A stretch of DNA of 32,554 nt, from assembly GCA_022510615.1 (NCBI GenBank), contig JAFLTC010000022.1, positions 1 through 32,554 of the forward strand. Direction: 5' to 3'. Positions 16,388 through 24,034 of this stretch are shown in pieces. The position numbers and the translations under genes are program-made. The notes below the pieces were generated by a model that saw only the letters and a program-made list of their open reading frames with translations, ran no database searches and had not been told where the DNA came from. The DNA comes from Lachnospiraceae bacterium (lineage in GTDB: Bacteria; Bacillota; Clostridia; Lachnospirales; Lachnospiraceae). Each line of letters starts with the position of its first letter. The stretch's first letter is position 1.

Positions 16388-18842
16388 TAAACTGATAAAT
16401 TTCATATTGGAATCCAGCCAGATTCTGCTTGTATTTCTCGGTGTCTTTTCTGCGTTGATGTGCGCAGCGTTTAGTCTGGAGCTTATTTTTGACCGGGGAC
16501 TATGTACCCTTATTATGCTGCTGGCTGCCGTCTTATTTTACGGATTGTTTACGGTACTGGAAACTTTCCGAAATGGAAAATTATATGGTATTTTAGGAAT
16601 TACTCTGTTTTTCTTAGCGATTGGCATCCGCTTTTTCAGTGTGGTCAGAAAGGGCTTTGTCACGATAGTAAATGCATTTTTAAAGGAGTTTATGAATTAT
16701 TCCGGGGCAAAGCTGACTCTTTTGTCCTACACAGATACAGAAAGTGCCAGTGTAAGATTTTGCACTACCCTTATGCTTCTTCTGATTGGCGTTTATCTGA
16801 TTGCGATTATCAGTGCATTTTTTTATCGCAGGCGCCGTTCTATGGTATTTCTTGCCCTAACAGTACCCTTTATTGTTGTTCCCATGGTAGTGGGAAAGCT
16901 AGGATATTTTTCAAACCTGTTTACTTATCTGGTTGTGGCGGTTGTCGTTGTGGGAACCAGACATCTGCGGACAGATGCGACAGACCGGAGGATGAGGCAG
17001 AAATTATCGCTTATTTTAATCATAGCGGGACTTGTATCAGGGGTCCTTTCCTACGCCTTTATGCCGCCAGAGCGTTATGAGCGCGGGCAGGGAAAATTAA
17101 TTCAGACGAAAAATACGATTGAAGCTCTGGCGACATGGAGTGCCGAAGATGTCTTTTCTTGGTTTAAAGCATATTTTAATGAAGATGCCATAGATTATGG
17201 TAAACTGGGTAATAAAAATGAAGTAACCTATAATGGTGATGCACTTCTAAAAATATCCGGCAGTGTCAATACCGGACACGGCATGTATTTAAAGGGATAT
17301 GTGGGAGACATATATGAGGATAACAAATGGACCTCTCTAAAGAAGAACAATGAATATAATACAGCGCTACAGACGCTGGAAGAAAGGGGAGCCACACCGG
17401 AAAGCTGGCACGTGCGTCTTCGCAATGAACTAGGAGACAATGAAACCAGTGGAGCAAAGGATTTGTGGAACATCGGTAAGCTTCGTATCCGGAATCTTGG
17501 GTTTGGGTATGGAAACTATCTGATTCCTTACCTGCCTGCGGGAGCCTTCAAGTATGAAAATAACGGACACTCCACGATAGATAATCTGGGGGTTGATTAC
17601 ACCGTTGAATATTACAATATTTACCCGGTGGTACTCCGCCGTGATGTATTAAATAATAACTATTCGCTTGCCAATCTGTCGTTTTGGGAGGATACCCGGA
17701 CGGAGCGACAGCAGCTGACGGATTTTGTGAAAAAATATTATTTACAGGTTCCGGAAAATTTAAAGACCGTCACAGATGAATTTGCCGATTATTTAGAGCA
17801 GCAAAATGACTTACTGAATCGTTATGAACAGGGAACGGCAAATGAGTCTGATATGATCAGGGCAGTAAAAAATTATATTATGAAGGATACCACATACACA
17901 TTGGCACCGGGCAGAACTCCTTCCGACAGGGATACCGTAGAATACTTTTTACGGGAAAATAAAAAAGGGTACTGTACCTATTATGCCACTTCTGCTGTTA
18001 TTCTACTGCGGAGTGTAGGAATTCCGGCACGCTATGTGGAAGGCATGTATGTTCCAAAGGATGTCATGGAAAAGTACAAGGAAGGGGAAGAGATTTCTGT
18101 ATTGGATAAGAATGCCCATGCATGGGTAGAGGTTTATTCGGAAAACTATGGTTTTGTTCCGTTGGAGGTCACGCCGGGCATCGGTGAGGATGAAGCAGAG
18201 GAATCAGATGTTATTAATGACGAACTGGATCAGGGGCAGACAGCAAATCCATCGGATTCTAAAGATGGAGAGGACGATAAGACAGAAGAAGTTCCGGAGG
18301 AAGTAACACCGACACCATCGGTTACAGAGACACCGGAGGAGAGCATGACCTTTGATGATATTGACGGCAACGAAGATGAGCCGGAGGAAATGGAAGACGG
18401 CGGCACATCGGAAGCGATGCCACAGTCATTGATGATAGCACTACAGATTCTGCTTGTCATTCTTTTTGTCGTGGCAGTTCTGGAAGCTCAGCGAAGAATA
18501 CGCAGGATGATTTTCAACCGGAATTTGAAGGGCTACCGCATGAAGAAAAAAATAAGGATGGTATATCATCATCTGGCACTGGCATTTTTCCAGAAGGGTG
18601 CTTTCTACCGTGGACAGCCGATGGCAGTGTTTGCGGCAGAGCTGACGAAAACACTCCATATGCCGGAGGGGGATATGATAAAATTTGTAGACCTTATTTA
18701 TCATGCAAGATTTGGACCGGATGATATTACGGAGGCGCAATTAAGCGAATTCCGTGTCATATATGAAAATATTCGCAAAAAGTTGTATGCGGATGCAAAA
18801 ATAATGAGAAAACTATATTACATGTACATCATGGTATTGTAA
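16362..18842 (+). CDS. Transglutaminase-like membrane protein (TgpA type)
   Basis: Large membrane protein whose external domain is a papain-like transglutaminase or protease fold, usual third member of MoxR-DUF58 operons. The N-terminal part (about residues 15-235) has several membrane segments. The extracellular transglutaminase core lies at about 500-605: Cys538 in KKGYCTYYATSAV, His586 in AHAWVEVY, and Glu602 in VPLEVTPG where many relatives have Asp. An acidic Pro/Thr/Glu-rich stretch (about 605-685) leads to another membrane segment near 695-710 and a cytoplasmic helical tail. Length 826 residues. The GTG start lies inside the DUF58 gene. The exact start is moderately certain. Substrate is unknown; a cell-wall or surface protein is plausible. 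Confidence 0.88.
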   Translation: MKDLRTRNSKLINFILESSQILLVFLGVFSALMCAAFSLELIFDRGLCTLIMLLAAVLFYGLFTVLETFRNGKLYGILGITLFFLAIGIRFFSVVRKGFVTIVNAFLKEFMNYSGAKLTLLSYTDTESASVRFCTTLMLLLIGVYLIAIISAFFYRRRRSMVFLALTVPFIVVPMVVGKLGYFSNLFTYLVVAVVVVGTRHLRTDATDRRMRQKLSLILIIAGLVSGVLSYAFMPPERYERGQGKLIQTKNTIEALATWSAEDVFSWFKAYFNEDAIDYGKLGNKNEVTYNGDALLKISGSVNTGHGMYLKGYVGDIYEDNKWTSLKKNNEYNTALQTLEERGATPESWHVRLRNELGDNETSGAKDLWNIGKLRIRNLGFGYGNYLIPYLPAGAFKYENNGHSTIDNLGVDYTVEYYNIYPVVLRRDVLNNNYSLANLSFWEDTRTERQQLTDFVKKYYLQVPENLKTVTDEFADYLEQQNDLLNRYEQGTANESDMIRAVKNYIMKDTTYTLAPGRTPSDRDTVEYFLRENKKGYCTYYATSAVILLRSVGIPARYVEGMYVPKDVMEKYKEGEEISVLDKNAHAWVEVYSENYGFVPLEVTPGIGEDEAEESDVINDELDQGQTANPSDSKDGEDDKTEEVPEEVTPTPSVTETPEESMTFDDIDGNEDEPEEMEDGGTSEAMPQSLMIALQILLVILFVVAVLEAQRRIRRMIFNRNLKGYRMKKKIRMVYHHLALAFFQKGAFYRGQPMAVFAAELTKTLHMPEGDMIKFVDLIYHARFGPDDITEAQLSEFRVIYENIRKKLYADAKIMRKLYYMYIMVL

Positions 18843-18854
18843 GGAGGAGAGAAC

Positions 18855-19466
18855 GTGTTACAAAGAACCTATGACAAAGTAAATGCACTGTTTGAGAAAT
18901 CCAACGGCTATCTTTCAACGAGAGAACTGTTGGAAAACAAAATTACTACGATTCAGATTCGTTCCATGTTAGATGATGGAAAAATTGAGAAAATTTCTCA
19001 CGGACATTACTGGAGCTTGATGAGTGGAAAGAAAAAGCCGAAAAACTATAAAATGATAGAGGCATGCATGACAAATCCAAGAGCAGTTATCTGTTCACTC
19101 AGCGCCTGCTACTATCACGGACTCATAAAGAAGGAGCCGGAGAAATTATATGTTGCCACAGCCCGTACAGATCGGGGTGGTATGAAGCTGACTTTTCCGG
19201 TTTCCAGACATTATTTTTCCCTGTTGTCCTTTGATGAGGATGTTGAGAATGTAAAAACTGATTGGGGAAATATAAAAGTATACGGTGTGGACCGGAGTGT
19301 ATGCGATTGCATTCGTCTGGAGAAGGAAATCGGGCATGATCAGGTAGAGCTTGTGGTAGAGAATTATAAAAAATATAAAAAGCAGAAAATGGATCATTTG
19401 CTGGATTATGCAGACCGTATGCGCTTTGGCAAAATTGCAAGGGAATATCTGGGACAGAGCCAGTGA
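18855..19466 (+). CDS. AbiEi-family antitoxin-like regulator without toxin partner
   Basis: Resembles AbiEi, the antitoxin and transcriptional repressor of type IV toxin-antitoxin systems. The N-terminal winged-helix part is recognisable (residues about 3-60: NGYLSTRELLENKITTIQIRSMLDDGKIEKISHGHYW), followed by the AbiEi core (ICSLSACYYHGL; VYGVDRSVCDCIRLEKEIGHD). Length 203 residues is normal for AbiEi. The usual AbiEii nucleotidyltransferase toxin should overlap the 3' end, but the next gene is a DUF2752 membrane protein that overlaps by 4 nt. The gene instead sits at the end of the MoxR operon, 12 nt after the transglutaminase gene, with a strong AAGGAGGAGA site before its GTG start. It may be a co-opted regulator. 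The family call is good; the role is open. Confidence 0.78.
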   Translation: MLQRTYDKVNALFEKSNGYLSTRELLENKITTIQIRSMLDDGKIEKISHGHYWSLMSGKKKPKNYKMIEACMTNPRAVICSLSACYYHGLIKKEPEKLYVATARTDRGGMKLTFPVSRHYFSLLSFDEDVENVKTDWGNIKVYGVDRSVCDCIRLEKEIGHDQVELVVENYKKYKKQKMDHLLDYADRMRFGKIAREYLGQSQ

Positions 19467-19837
19467 GCCGGAGAGAACGCATTAATCATTTGCTAAAGGG
19501 ATATGGCATTGTGTCGGTGTTGCTTATTGCTTACTATTTCTGGGTAATCGGGACCGGTCTTGCCATTCTCTGCCCCATCCATCTTTCTACCGGACTGCTG
19601 TGCCCGGGCTGCGGTGTGACAAGAATGCTTGTTGCCTTGAGCCGGGGAGAATTTTCCTATGCATTTTCCTGTAATCCGGCACTTCTTTTGCTGGCACCGT
19701 TATTTCTGGCAGATATAATCTGGTGGCATTACCTGTATATCCGCTATGGGGAAAAGAAAAGCAGATTCCATACGGTGGCGATTTGGATTATGATTGTATC
19801 GCTGCTTGTATTTGGGGTGGCGAGAAATATTATATGA
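19463..19837 (+). CDS. DUF2752 membrane protein
   Basis: Small membrane protein of unknown function, 124 residues, with three hydrophobic segments (about 14-36, 72-93 and 103-121). The family signature is the Cys-rich LCPGCGVTRM at about residues 46-55, which may bind metal or form a disulfide. It starts at a GTG that overlaps the stop codon of the AbiEi-like gene in the four bases GTGA, so translational coupling is expected. A strong terminator follows, closing the operon that begins with moxR. Confidence 0.85.
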   Translation: MSRRERINHLLKGYGIVSVLLIAYYFWVIGTGLAILCPIHLSTGLLCPGCGVTRMLVALSRGEFSYAFSCNPALLLLAPLFLADIIWWHYLYIRYGEKKSRFHTVAIWIMIVSLLVFGVARNII

Positions 19838-19844
19838 TTTTTTA

Positions 19845-19877
19845 ATGTTGCAGAAATGTATTTTTGCAACATTTTTC
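19845..19877 (+). terminator. Intrinsic terminator closing the moxR operon
   Basis: A 12-bp stem pairs 19845-19856 with 19861-19872 around the 4-nt loop TGTA (one G-T wobble pair), followed by TTTTC. It begins 8 nt after the DUF2752 stop codon. Confidence 0.92.
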
Positions 19878-19930
19878 ATATGGAATTCGTTTTATGATTA
19901 AGAAGAGACTCAAAGGGAGATACAAAAGAG

Positions 19931-20617
19931 ATGAAAAACGAGACAGAGAAAAAAGATATTATGTTAGATGAGGATTTTATCAACCAGCTGATGAGTAATG
20001 ATAAGGTTGAGAGATTTTTAGAGGAGGGCGCGGCCTTTCGTACCCTGATGGCGTACTATCGGTGTGCCATTATGGAGGTGGAAACGAAATTTAATGTGTT
20101 GAATACCGAGTTTAGTCTGCGATATGACAGAAATCCCATTGAAACCATAAAATCAAGATTAAAGTCAGCGGAGAGTATTATTGAGAAGCTGCATCGGAAA
20201 AACATTCCCTTCAGTGCAGAATCCATTGAAAAAAACTTGTCGGATATTGCCGGGATACGGGTGGTCTGTGCCTTTCCGGAAGATATTTACATGTTAAGTG
20301 AATGTCTGCTTGAGCAGGATGATATTACACTGGTGGAGAAAAAAGATTATATAGCAAATCCGAAGCCGAACGGATACCGAAGTCTGCACCTGATTGTGGA
20401 AACGCCGATTTTTCTCCATAACCAGAAAAGAATTATGAAGGTGGAGGTTCAACTGCGGACCATTGCCATGGATTTCTGGGCCAGTCTGGAACACCGCCTG
20501 TACTATAAAAAAGGACATGAGGACGTAGATCTGCGAAAAGAGTTAAAGGAATGTGCGGAGATTAGTGCAGCGTTGGATTTGAGGATGCAGGGAATCCGGG
20601 GACAGTTAGAAGAGTAA
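19931..20617 (+). CDS. Small alarmone synthetase, RelQ/YjbM type (p)ppGpp synthetase
   Basis: Makes (p)ppGpp, or related alarmones, by transferring pyrophosphate from ATP to GDP or GTP. It is a stand-alone RelA/SpoT synthetase domain of 228 residues with no hydrolase, TGS or ACT domains, so it is a small alarmone synthetase, not the bifunctional Rel. Conserved blocks: DIAGIRVVC (from Asp105), KPNGYRSLH (Tyr149-Arg150) and EVQLRTIAMDFWASLEHRL (Glu172, Gln174, Arg176, Glu187). The EVQLRTIAMDFWASLEH block is close to YjbM/RelQ as I recall it. AAAGGGAGA precedes the ATG. The gene is flanked by a terminator upstream and a convergent AEC transporter gene downstream. Confidence 0.92.
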   Translation: MKNETEKKDIMLDEDFINQLMSNDKVERFLEEGAAFRTLMAYYRCAIMEVETKFNVLNTEFSLRYDRNPIETIKSRLKSAESIIEKLHRKNIPFSAESIEKNLSDIAGIRVVCAFPEDIYMLSECLLEQDDITLVEKKDYIANPKPNGYRSLHLIVETPIFLHNQKRIMKVEVQLRTIAMDFWASLEHRLYYKKGHEDVDLRKELKECAEISAALDLRMQGIRGQLEE

Positions 20618-20670
20618 CATAACGTCGCCGTGATGCTGGCACCATCGTGCTAGGAAATTGCAATAGAAAA

Positions 20671-21612
20671 TTACGGCAGAAAAATACTGACAACCGGAAT
20701 CGTAATAATGGATGCCAGAGTGGACAGCACAACACCACCTCCGGCGCAGTCTGTTTTTCCACCATACTCTTCCGTCACCAGAACGACCATACTTCCTGCC
20801 GGCATGGAAAGCATAAGAATGAAAAGTTTTAAAATCATGTTGTCGAAAGGAAGAAACCGGATGAGGAAGGTACAGGCAATGGGAACTATCAGCATTTTCA
20901 ACAGAAGAAAGCCATACATTTTACCGTTTCTTAACATGGAAGGGATGTCCGAGGCGGCGAGGGAACAGCCGATGAGGAGCATAGACAGGGGGATGCAGGG
21001 ATTTCCCATATAGCTGCAAAAACTCTGTATGCTGTCTGCCACCGGAATACCGGAAAAGAAAATGGTGAGGGCAATGACTGAAGCAATCACACCGGAATTA
21101 AAAACAATCGGGCGGATTTTCTGAAAGAGCGTTCTTTGGCGAGCGCTTTTTTGTTGTCCCTTTGTGACAAGATATATGCCATAGGTATAAATGATAATAT
21201 TGTAAGCCAGCATATAGACCGCTACATAAATAATGTACTCTGTGCCAAGAAGGGAAGAAACTACGGGAATTCCCATAAAACCACAGTTGGGAAGCAGTGT
21301 CACAAGTCGGTAAATCGGAGACTCGGTGGAATCCGGACGAAGAACCGCAATAAGCAGCAGGCCCGCAAGAAACAATATCAAATAACACAGTCCCACCAAT
21401 ACAAGGTTTTCCCAGAAGAGATTGCCGGTGGAAGCAAAGGATTTTCCGAAAACACTATATATTGTCAGAAAGGGATTAAAAATATTGACAACAAGCCCGG
21501 ACAAACGGGAGGTCATATCTCCTTCCAGCCAGTGCAGGCGGAAAATGATATATCCGACAAACATCATGGAAAAGAGAATTAGCATTTGTCTTGCCACGAG
21601 TAAAACGTCCAT
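20671..21612 (-). CDS. AEC (auxin efflux carrier) family transporter
   Basis: Membrane transporter of the AEC/BART type, probably moving a small organic acid or amino-acid derivative; substrate cannot be assigned. About ten membrane segments cover the 313 residues. The family signature LLPNCGFMGIPVVSSLLG occurs at about residues 106-123, and the second half carries the matching PLSMLLIGCSLA block; AEC proteins have two inverted halves. GAGAGGGA lies 6 nt before the ATG at 21612. It has its own promoter on the minus strand and runs convergent to the small alarmone synthetase gene; no clean terminator was found in the 53 nt between their stop codons. Confidence 0.9.
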   Translation of the reverse strand: MDVLLVARQMLILFSMMFVGYIIFRLHWLEGDMTSRLSGLVVNIFNPFLTIYSVFGKSFASTGNLFWENLVLVGLCYLILFLAGLLLIAVLRPDSTESPIYRLVTLLPNCGFMGIPVVSSLLGTEYIIYVAVYMLAYNIIIYTYGIYLVTKGQQKSARQRTLFQKIRPIVFNSGVIASVIALTIFFSGIPVADSIQSFCSYMGNPCIPLSMLLIGCSLAASDIPSMLRNGKMYGFLLLKMLIVPIACTFLIRFLPFDNMILKLFILMLSMPAGSMVVLVTEEYGGKTDCAGGGVVLSTLASIITIPVVSIFLP

Positions 21613-21659
21613 TTGAAATCCCTCTCATTTCATTTCTTGAAAAATTATTTCCCGGAAGC

Positions 21660-21688
21660 AGTATAGCACAAAAAGGAAGCCGGCTCAA
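21660..21688 (-). promoter_or_regulatory. Sigma-A promoter for the AEC transporter
   Basis: Read on the minus strand: TTGAGC at 21688-21683, a 17-nt spacer ending in an extended -10 TG-C, and TATACT at 21665-21660. It lies about 48 nt before the start codon. Confidence 0.75.
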
Positions 21689-21707
21689 CTGTCGTTTTGT
21701 CAGATTA

Positions 21708-21737
21708 TTTATAATTTTTCTTTTTTCGTTCATACTA
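21708..21737 (+). promoter_or_regulatory. Possible sporulation (sigma-G-like) promoter
   Basis: CATACTA at 21731-21737 matches the Bacillus sigma-G -10 pattern, and TTTATA at 21708-21713, 17 nt upstream, is a partial match to its -35. It is a poor sigma-A promoter. It lies 34 nt before the start of the 67-residue gene. This is inference from short motifs only. Confidence 0.35.
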
Positions 21738-21771
21738 AATTTTATCCGGACGGAAAGGAAAGGAGATAAAG

Positions 21772-21975
21772 ATGGACGAAAAGGAAAAGAAAATTGATTA
21801 CCATGAATATGAATTTGGAGAGGAGATTGATAATCTCAATGCCTGCTCCACCACAGACTGCACCGGTCTGATGTGGCGTGCACCAAAAAATGAGGACGAG
21901 GTGGAATCCTATAAAAATATATATGATTTTGAACCACCTTTTGTGGAGAAAGAGGAGAAAAAAGAAAAAAAATAA
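21772..21975 (+). CDS. Small acidic conserved hypothetical protein, 67 residues
   Basis: Function unknown. The protein is very hydrophilic, with a charged N-terminus, a central motif NACSTTDCTGLMWRAP (about residues 23-38), the segment EDEVESYKNIYDFEPPF, and a Lys/Glu-rich tail. Proteins with a DCTGL-x-P core followed by ESY-x-DIYD are, from memory, recurrent in Lachnospiraceae and other clostridia, and are unassigned. There is no signal peptide. AAAGGAGAT lies about 5 nt before the ATG, a strong site, which supports a real gene. A possible sigma-G-like promoter precedes it and a large hairpin follows. The two Cys residues four apart could bind metal, but no family evidence is available. Confidence 0.72.
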   Translation: MDEKEKKIDYHEYEFGEEIDNLNACSTTDCTGLMWRAPKNEDEVESYKNIYDFEPPFVEKEEKKEKK

Positions 21976-21995
21976 TAATCCCCCTTGTTTTTTTG

Positions 21996-22057
21996 AGCAA
22001 TTTCACTTATAATAAAATAACGCATGTTATTTAAAAAAATAGTGAAATTGCTTTTTT
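21996..22057 (+). terminator. Long two-tier hairpin terminator
   Basis: An outer 12-bp perfect stem, AGCAATTTCACT (21996-22007) with AGTGAAATTGCT (22041-22052), encloses a second 7-bp stem AAATAAC (22015-22021) / GTTATTT (22026-22032). TTTTTG follows, and a T-run (TGTTTTTTT) also precedes it. It lies 20 nt after the 67-residue gene. Confidence 0.85.
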
Positions 22058-22088
22058 GTTATAAAAGGCATTTCGGAGAGGAGCAAGT

Positions 22089-23207
22089 ATGAAAAAAACG
22101 AAACGAAAAATTGCAGTATGGCTATTGCTGTTGTCCTTTATCTTTGCAACAGTAATACCTTCCGATGGAGTGGCAGCAAAAAAGATCCGCCTGAGCAGTA
22201 AAACACTGACAATTAAAATCGGGAAAAGCAAAGTGTTGAAGTTGAATGGCAGTAAAGCAAAGGTAAGCTGGAAGGTTATTTCCGGTAAAAAGTGTGTTGC
22301 ATTAAAAAAGCAGAAAAAGAATAGTGTGAAAATCACAGGAAGAAAAAAAGGAAGTGCAAAGGTTCAGGCAAAAACCGGCAAGAAAAAATATATTTGCAAG
22401 GTAAAGGTGAAAGAGCAGGAGGAAAAGAAACCGGCCACCCAAAAACCGGCAGTGACCGAGAAACCGATACACACGCCGTTTGTTTCCGAAAAACCGTCAA
22501 CAAAGCCGTCGGAGTCACCGGCGAGAACGGAAAAGCCGACTTCCCCACCGCCAGGAACGGAAGAGCCGACTTCCCCACCGCCAGAAACGGAAGAGCCAAC
22601 TTCTACACCGGCAGCAGAAAAAGCACCGGAACCGGGAAAGGATTTTTCCATTAACTATGTCAGGGAAAAGATAGAAATATCGAAAAGCTTTGAAGGAGTA
22701 CTGGAGTATCAGCAAGAGGGAGAAGCAGTCTGGAATAAAGTAGAAAAAAATGAAGATACAGAGGCATTTTCTGACATTTCCCTAACAGAAGCTTTGGATA
22801 ATGGGAAAAATATGGTTTTGCGCAGAGCGGCAAATGAAGGCAAAACAGCAGCGTCCGAGATTGTAGTGGTGGAAATATCAAGACCGGTATCGACAGCAGA
22901 TAAATATTATCAGATTGATGTCCGTGCCGGTTATCGGTATGGAATCGAATCCGGTGAGGTTGGCCGGCAGTATGATGTGTATTTTTCCATGCAGCCAATA
23001 GAAGATTTTAATACTCTTCTTAAGGAAAACCTAAAGACTCTGATGCGTCGGGCGGTGGATGAGGAAGATACCTTTTATGAAAGCAGTATCAATTACAAAT
23101 ATATCTACATCCGTCTGGCAGCGACAGAAGAATCCTTTGCATCAGCATGGATACAGGCAGAATATCGTTCCCGGGATAATGGCTTTAATTTTGATGATAT
23201 TCCATAA
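22089..23207 (+). CDS. Secreted protein with Ig-like (BIG2-type) domain and repeat linker
   Basis: Exported protein of unknown function, 372 residues. A Sec signal peptide (KKTKRKIAVWLLLLSFIFAT, likely cleaved after VAA near residue 30) is followed by a Lys-rich Ig-like domain of the bacterial group 2 type (about 31-110: KTLTIKIGKSKVLKL; VSWKVISG; GSAKVQAKTGKK). A Pro/Thr/Ser/Glu linker (about 113-185) contains three copies of a 10-residue unit TEKPTSPPPG-like. The C-terminal domain (about 190-372) is not recognised. There is no LPXTG or second membrane segment, so it may be secreted or held by charge to the wall. GGAGAGGAG lies before the ATG. It stands between two terminators and is probably a single-gene transcript. 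Confidence 0.82.
   Translation: MKKTKRKIAVWLLLLSFIFATVIPSDGVAAKKIRLSSKTLTIKIGKSKVLKLNGSKAKVSWKVISGKKCVALKKQKKNSVKITGRKKGSAKVQAKTGKKKYICKVKVKEQEEKKPATQKPAVTEKPIHTPFVSEKPSTKPSESPARTEKPTSPPPGTEEPTSPPPETEEPTSTPAAEKAPEPGKDFSINYVREKIEISKSFEGVLEYQQEGEAVWNKVEKNEDTEAFSDISLTEALDNGKNMVLRRAANEGKTAASEIVVVEISRPVSTADKYYQIDVRAGYRYGIESGEVGRQYDVYFSMQPIEDFNTLLKENLKTLMRRAVDEEDTFYESSINYKYIYIRLAATEESFASAWIQAEYRSRDNGFNFDDIP
22526..22615 (+). repeat. Three tandem 30-nt repeats encoding the Pro/Thr/Glu linker
   Basis: Three consecutive 30-nt units begin with AACGGAA at 22526, 22556 and 22586. The first two differ at only a few bases; the third has diverged more. Each encodes a ten-residue TE-(K/E)-PTSPPP-like unit of the secreted protein. 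Confidence 0.9.
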
Positions 23208-23240
23208 GGAAATATCATGATTTCCTGTTTTTATTTTACA
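23207..23240 (+). terminator. Intrinsic terminator after the Ig-like gene
   Basis: A perfect 7-bp stem, AGGAAAT (23207-23213) with ATTTCCT (23220-23226), loop ATCATG, is followed by GTTTTTATTTT. It begins at the last base of the stop codon. Confidence 0.8.
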
Positions 23241-23329
23241 AAACCGTGTATACATTCCTTCATTTTACAGATAATACTATTACCAATTTATTACTGAACA
23301 ATAAATGTGTAAAGAAAGTAACTGGAAAT

Positions 23330-23358
23330 GGAGGAAAAACCTCCTTTCACGAAAGGAG
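23330..23358 (+). promoter_or_regulatory. Two mutually exclusive hairpins at the spoVT ribosome binding site
   Basis: CTCCTTTC (23341-23348) pairs perfectly with GAAAGGAG (23351-23358), which is the spoVT ribosome binding site. The overlapping CCTCC (23340-23344) pairs perfectly with an upstream GGAGG (23330-23334) around AAAAA. The two pairings compete for the same bases, so one hides and one frees the ribosome binding site. Function is inferred. Confidence 0.55.
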
Positions 23359-23363
23359 CGAGT

Positions 23364-23909
23364 ATGAAAGCAACAGGAATAGTAAGACGGATAGATGATT
23401 TGGGAAGGGTGGTTGTTCCCAAAGAGATTCGGAGGACACTAAGGATACGGGAAGGTGACCCACTGGAAATTTATACGAACCGGGAGGGTGGCATTATCTT
23501 AAAAAAATATTCTCCCATCGGTGAGCTGGGTGAGCTTGCCAGAGAGTTTGTAGAGGCCGTGGCACAGGTGACAAAGTGCACGGTATGCGTGGCAGACCGT
23601 GATATGATTGTGGCTGTGGCAGGACCGAACAAAAAAGAATTTGGCGGCAAGGACATTCACAGAGATTTGATTGAGTGTATTGAGCACAGGGAAAGTGTGC
23701 TGGCAACGGATGCTGATATACAGTTTTGCCAGATAACGTCAGATGAAGCAGAAGTGTTTTCGGAAGCAATCAGTACCATAGTCTCGGAAGGTGATGCAAT
23801 CGGAGCAGTTATTTTATTGTCCCGGAATGCTGAGCGAGAGTTTACTGATTTTGAAGAAAAAATGGCAATTTGTGGGGCAAACTTTTTGGGAAAACAGATG
23901 GAGCAGTAA
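23364..23909 (+). CDS. spoVT: Stage V sporulation protein T, AbrB-family regulator
   Basis: Transcription factor acting late in the forespore, where in Bacillus it tunes sigma-G genes. Residues 1-50 are the swapped-hairpin AbrB DNA-binding domain, nearly the textbook sequence (ATGIVRRIDDLGRVVVPKEI and RTLRIREGDPLEIY). Residues about 55-181 form the GAF-like ligand-binding domain (ELAREFVEAVAQVTKCTVCVAD). Length of 181 residues matches SpoVT (about 178) and excludes the shorter AbrB. The ATG at 23364 has GAAAGGAG 5 nt upstream; an in-frame ATG at 23328 lacks a site. The leader can fold in two competing ways over the ribosome binding site. Its neighbour hup is closer than in Bacillus or many clostridia, where other genes such as mazG lie between. 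Confidence 0.94.
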   Translation: MKATGIVRRIDDLGRVVVPKEIRRTLRIREGDPLEIYTNREGGIILKKYSPIGELGELAREFVEAVAQVTKCTVCVADRDMIVAVAGPNKKEFGGKDIHRDLIECIEHRESVLATDADIQFCQITSDEAEVFSEAISTIVSEGDAIGAVILLSRNAEREFTDFEEKMAICGANFLGKQMEQ

Positions 23910-23946
23910 AAAAACACCAAAAATGGCGGAAAAAACCAGAAAAACC

Positions 23947-23975
23947 TTGACAAATCTGCTGAAAAAGGTTATATA
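23947..23975 (+). promoter_or_regulatory. Sigma-A promoter for hup
   Basis: TTGACA at 23947-23952, a 17-nt spacer, and TATATA at 23970-23975, about 53 nt before the HU start. The upstream region is A-rich, as expected for a strongly expressed gene. Confidence 0.75.
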
Positions 23976-24034
23976 TAGTTGTATAGATTGTTTATAAATC
24001 TAGTAAATTTTTTTTTTCGAGGAGGATATAATCC

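Noticed and set aside
19463-19837. DUF2752 protein as the toxin partner of the AbiEi-like gene
   Set aside because: It is a small membrane protein with a CPGCG motif and has no nucleotidyltransferase features of AbiEii.
20617-20671. Terminator between the convergent alarmone synthetase and AEC genes
   Set aside because: Only a weak 4-bp GATG/CATC stem was found, with no T-tract.
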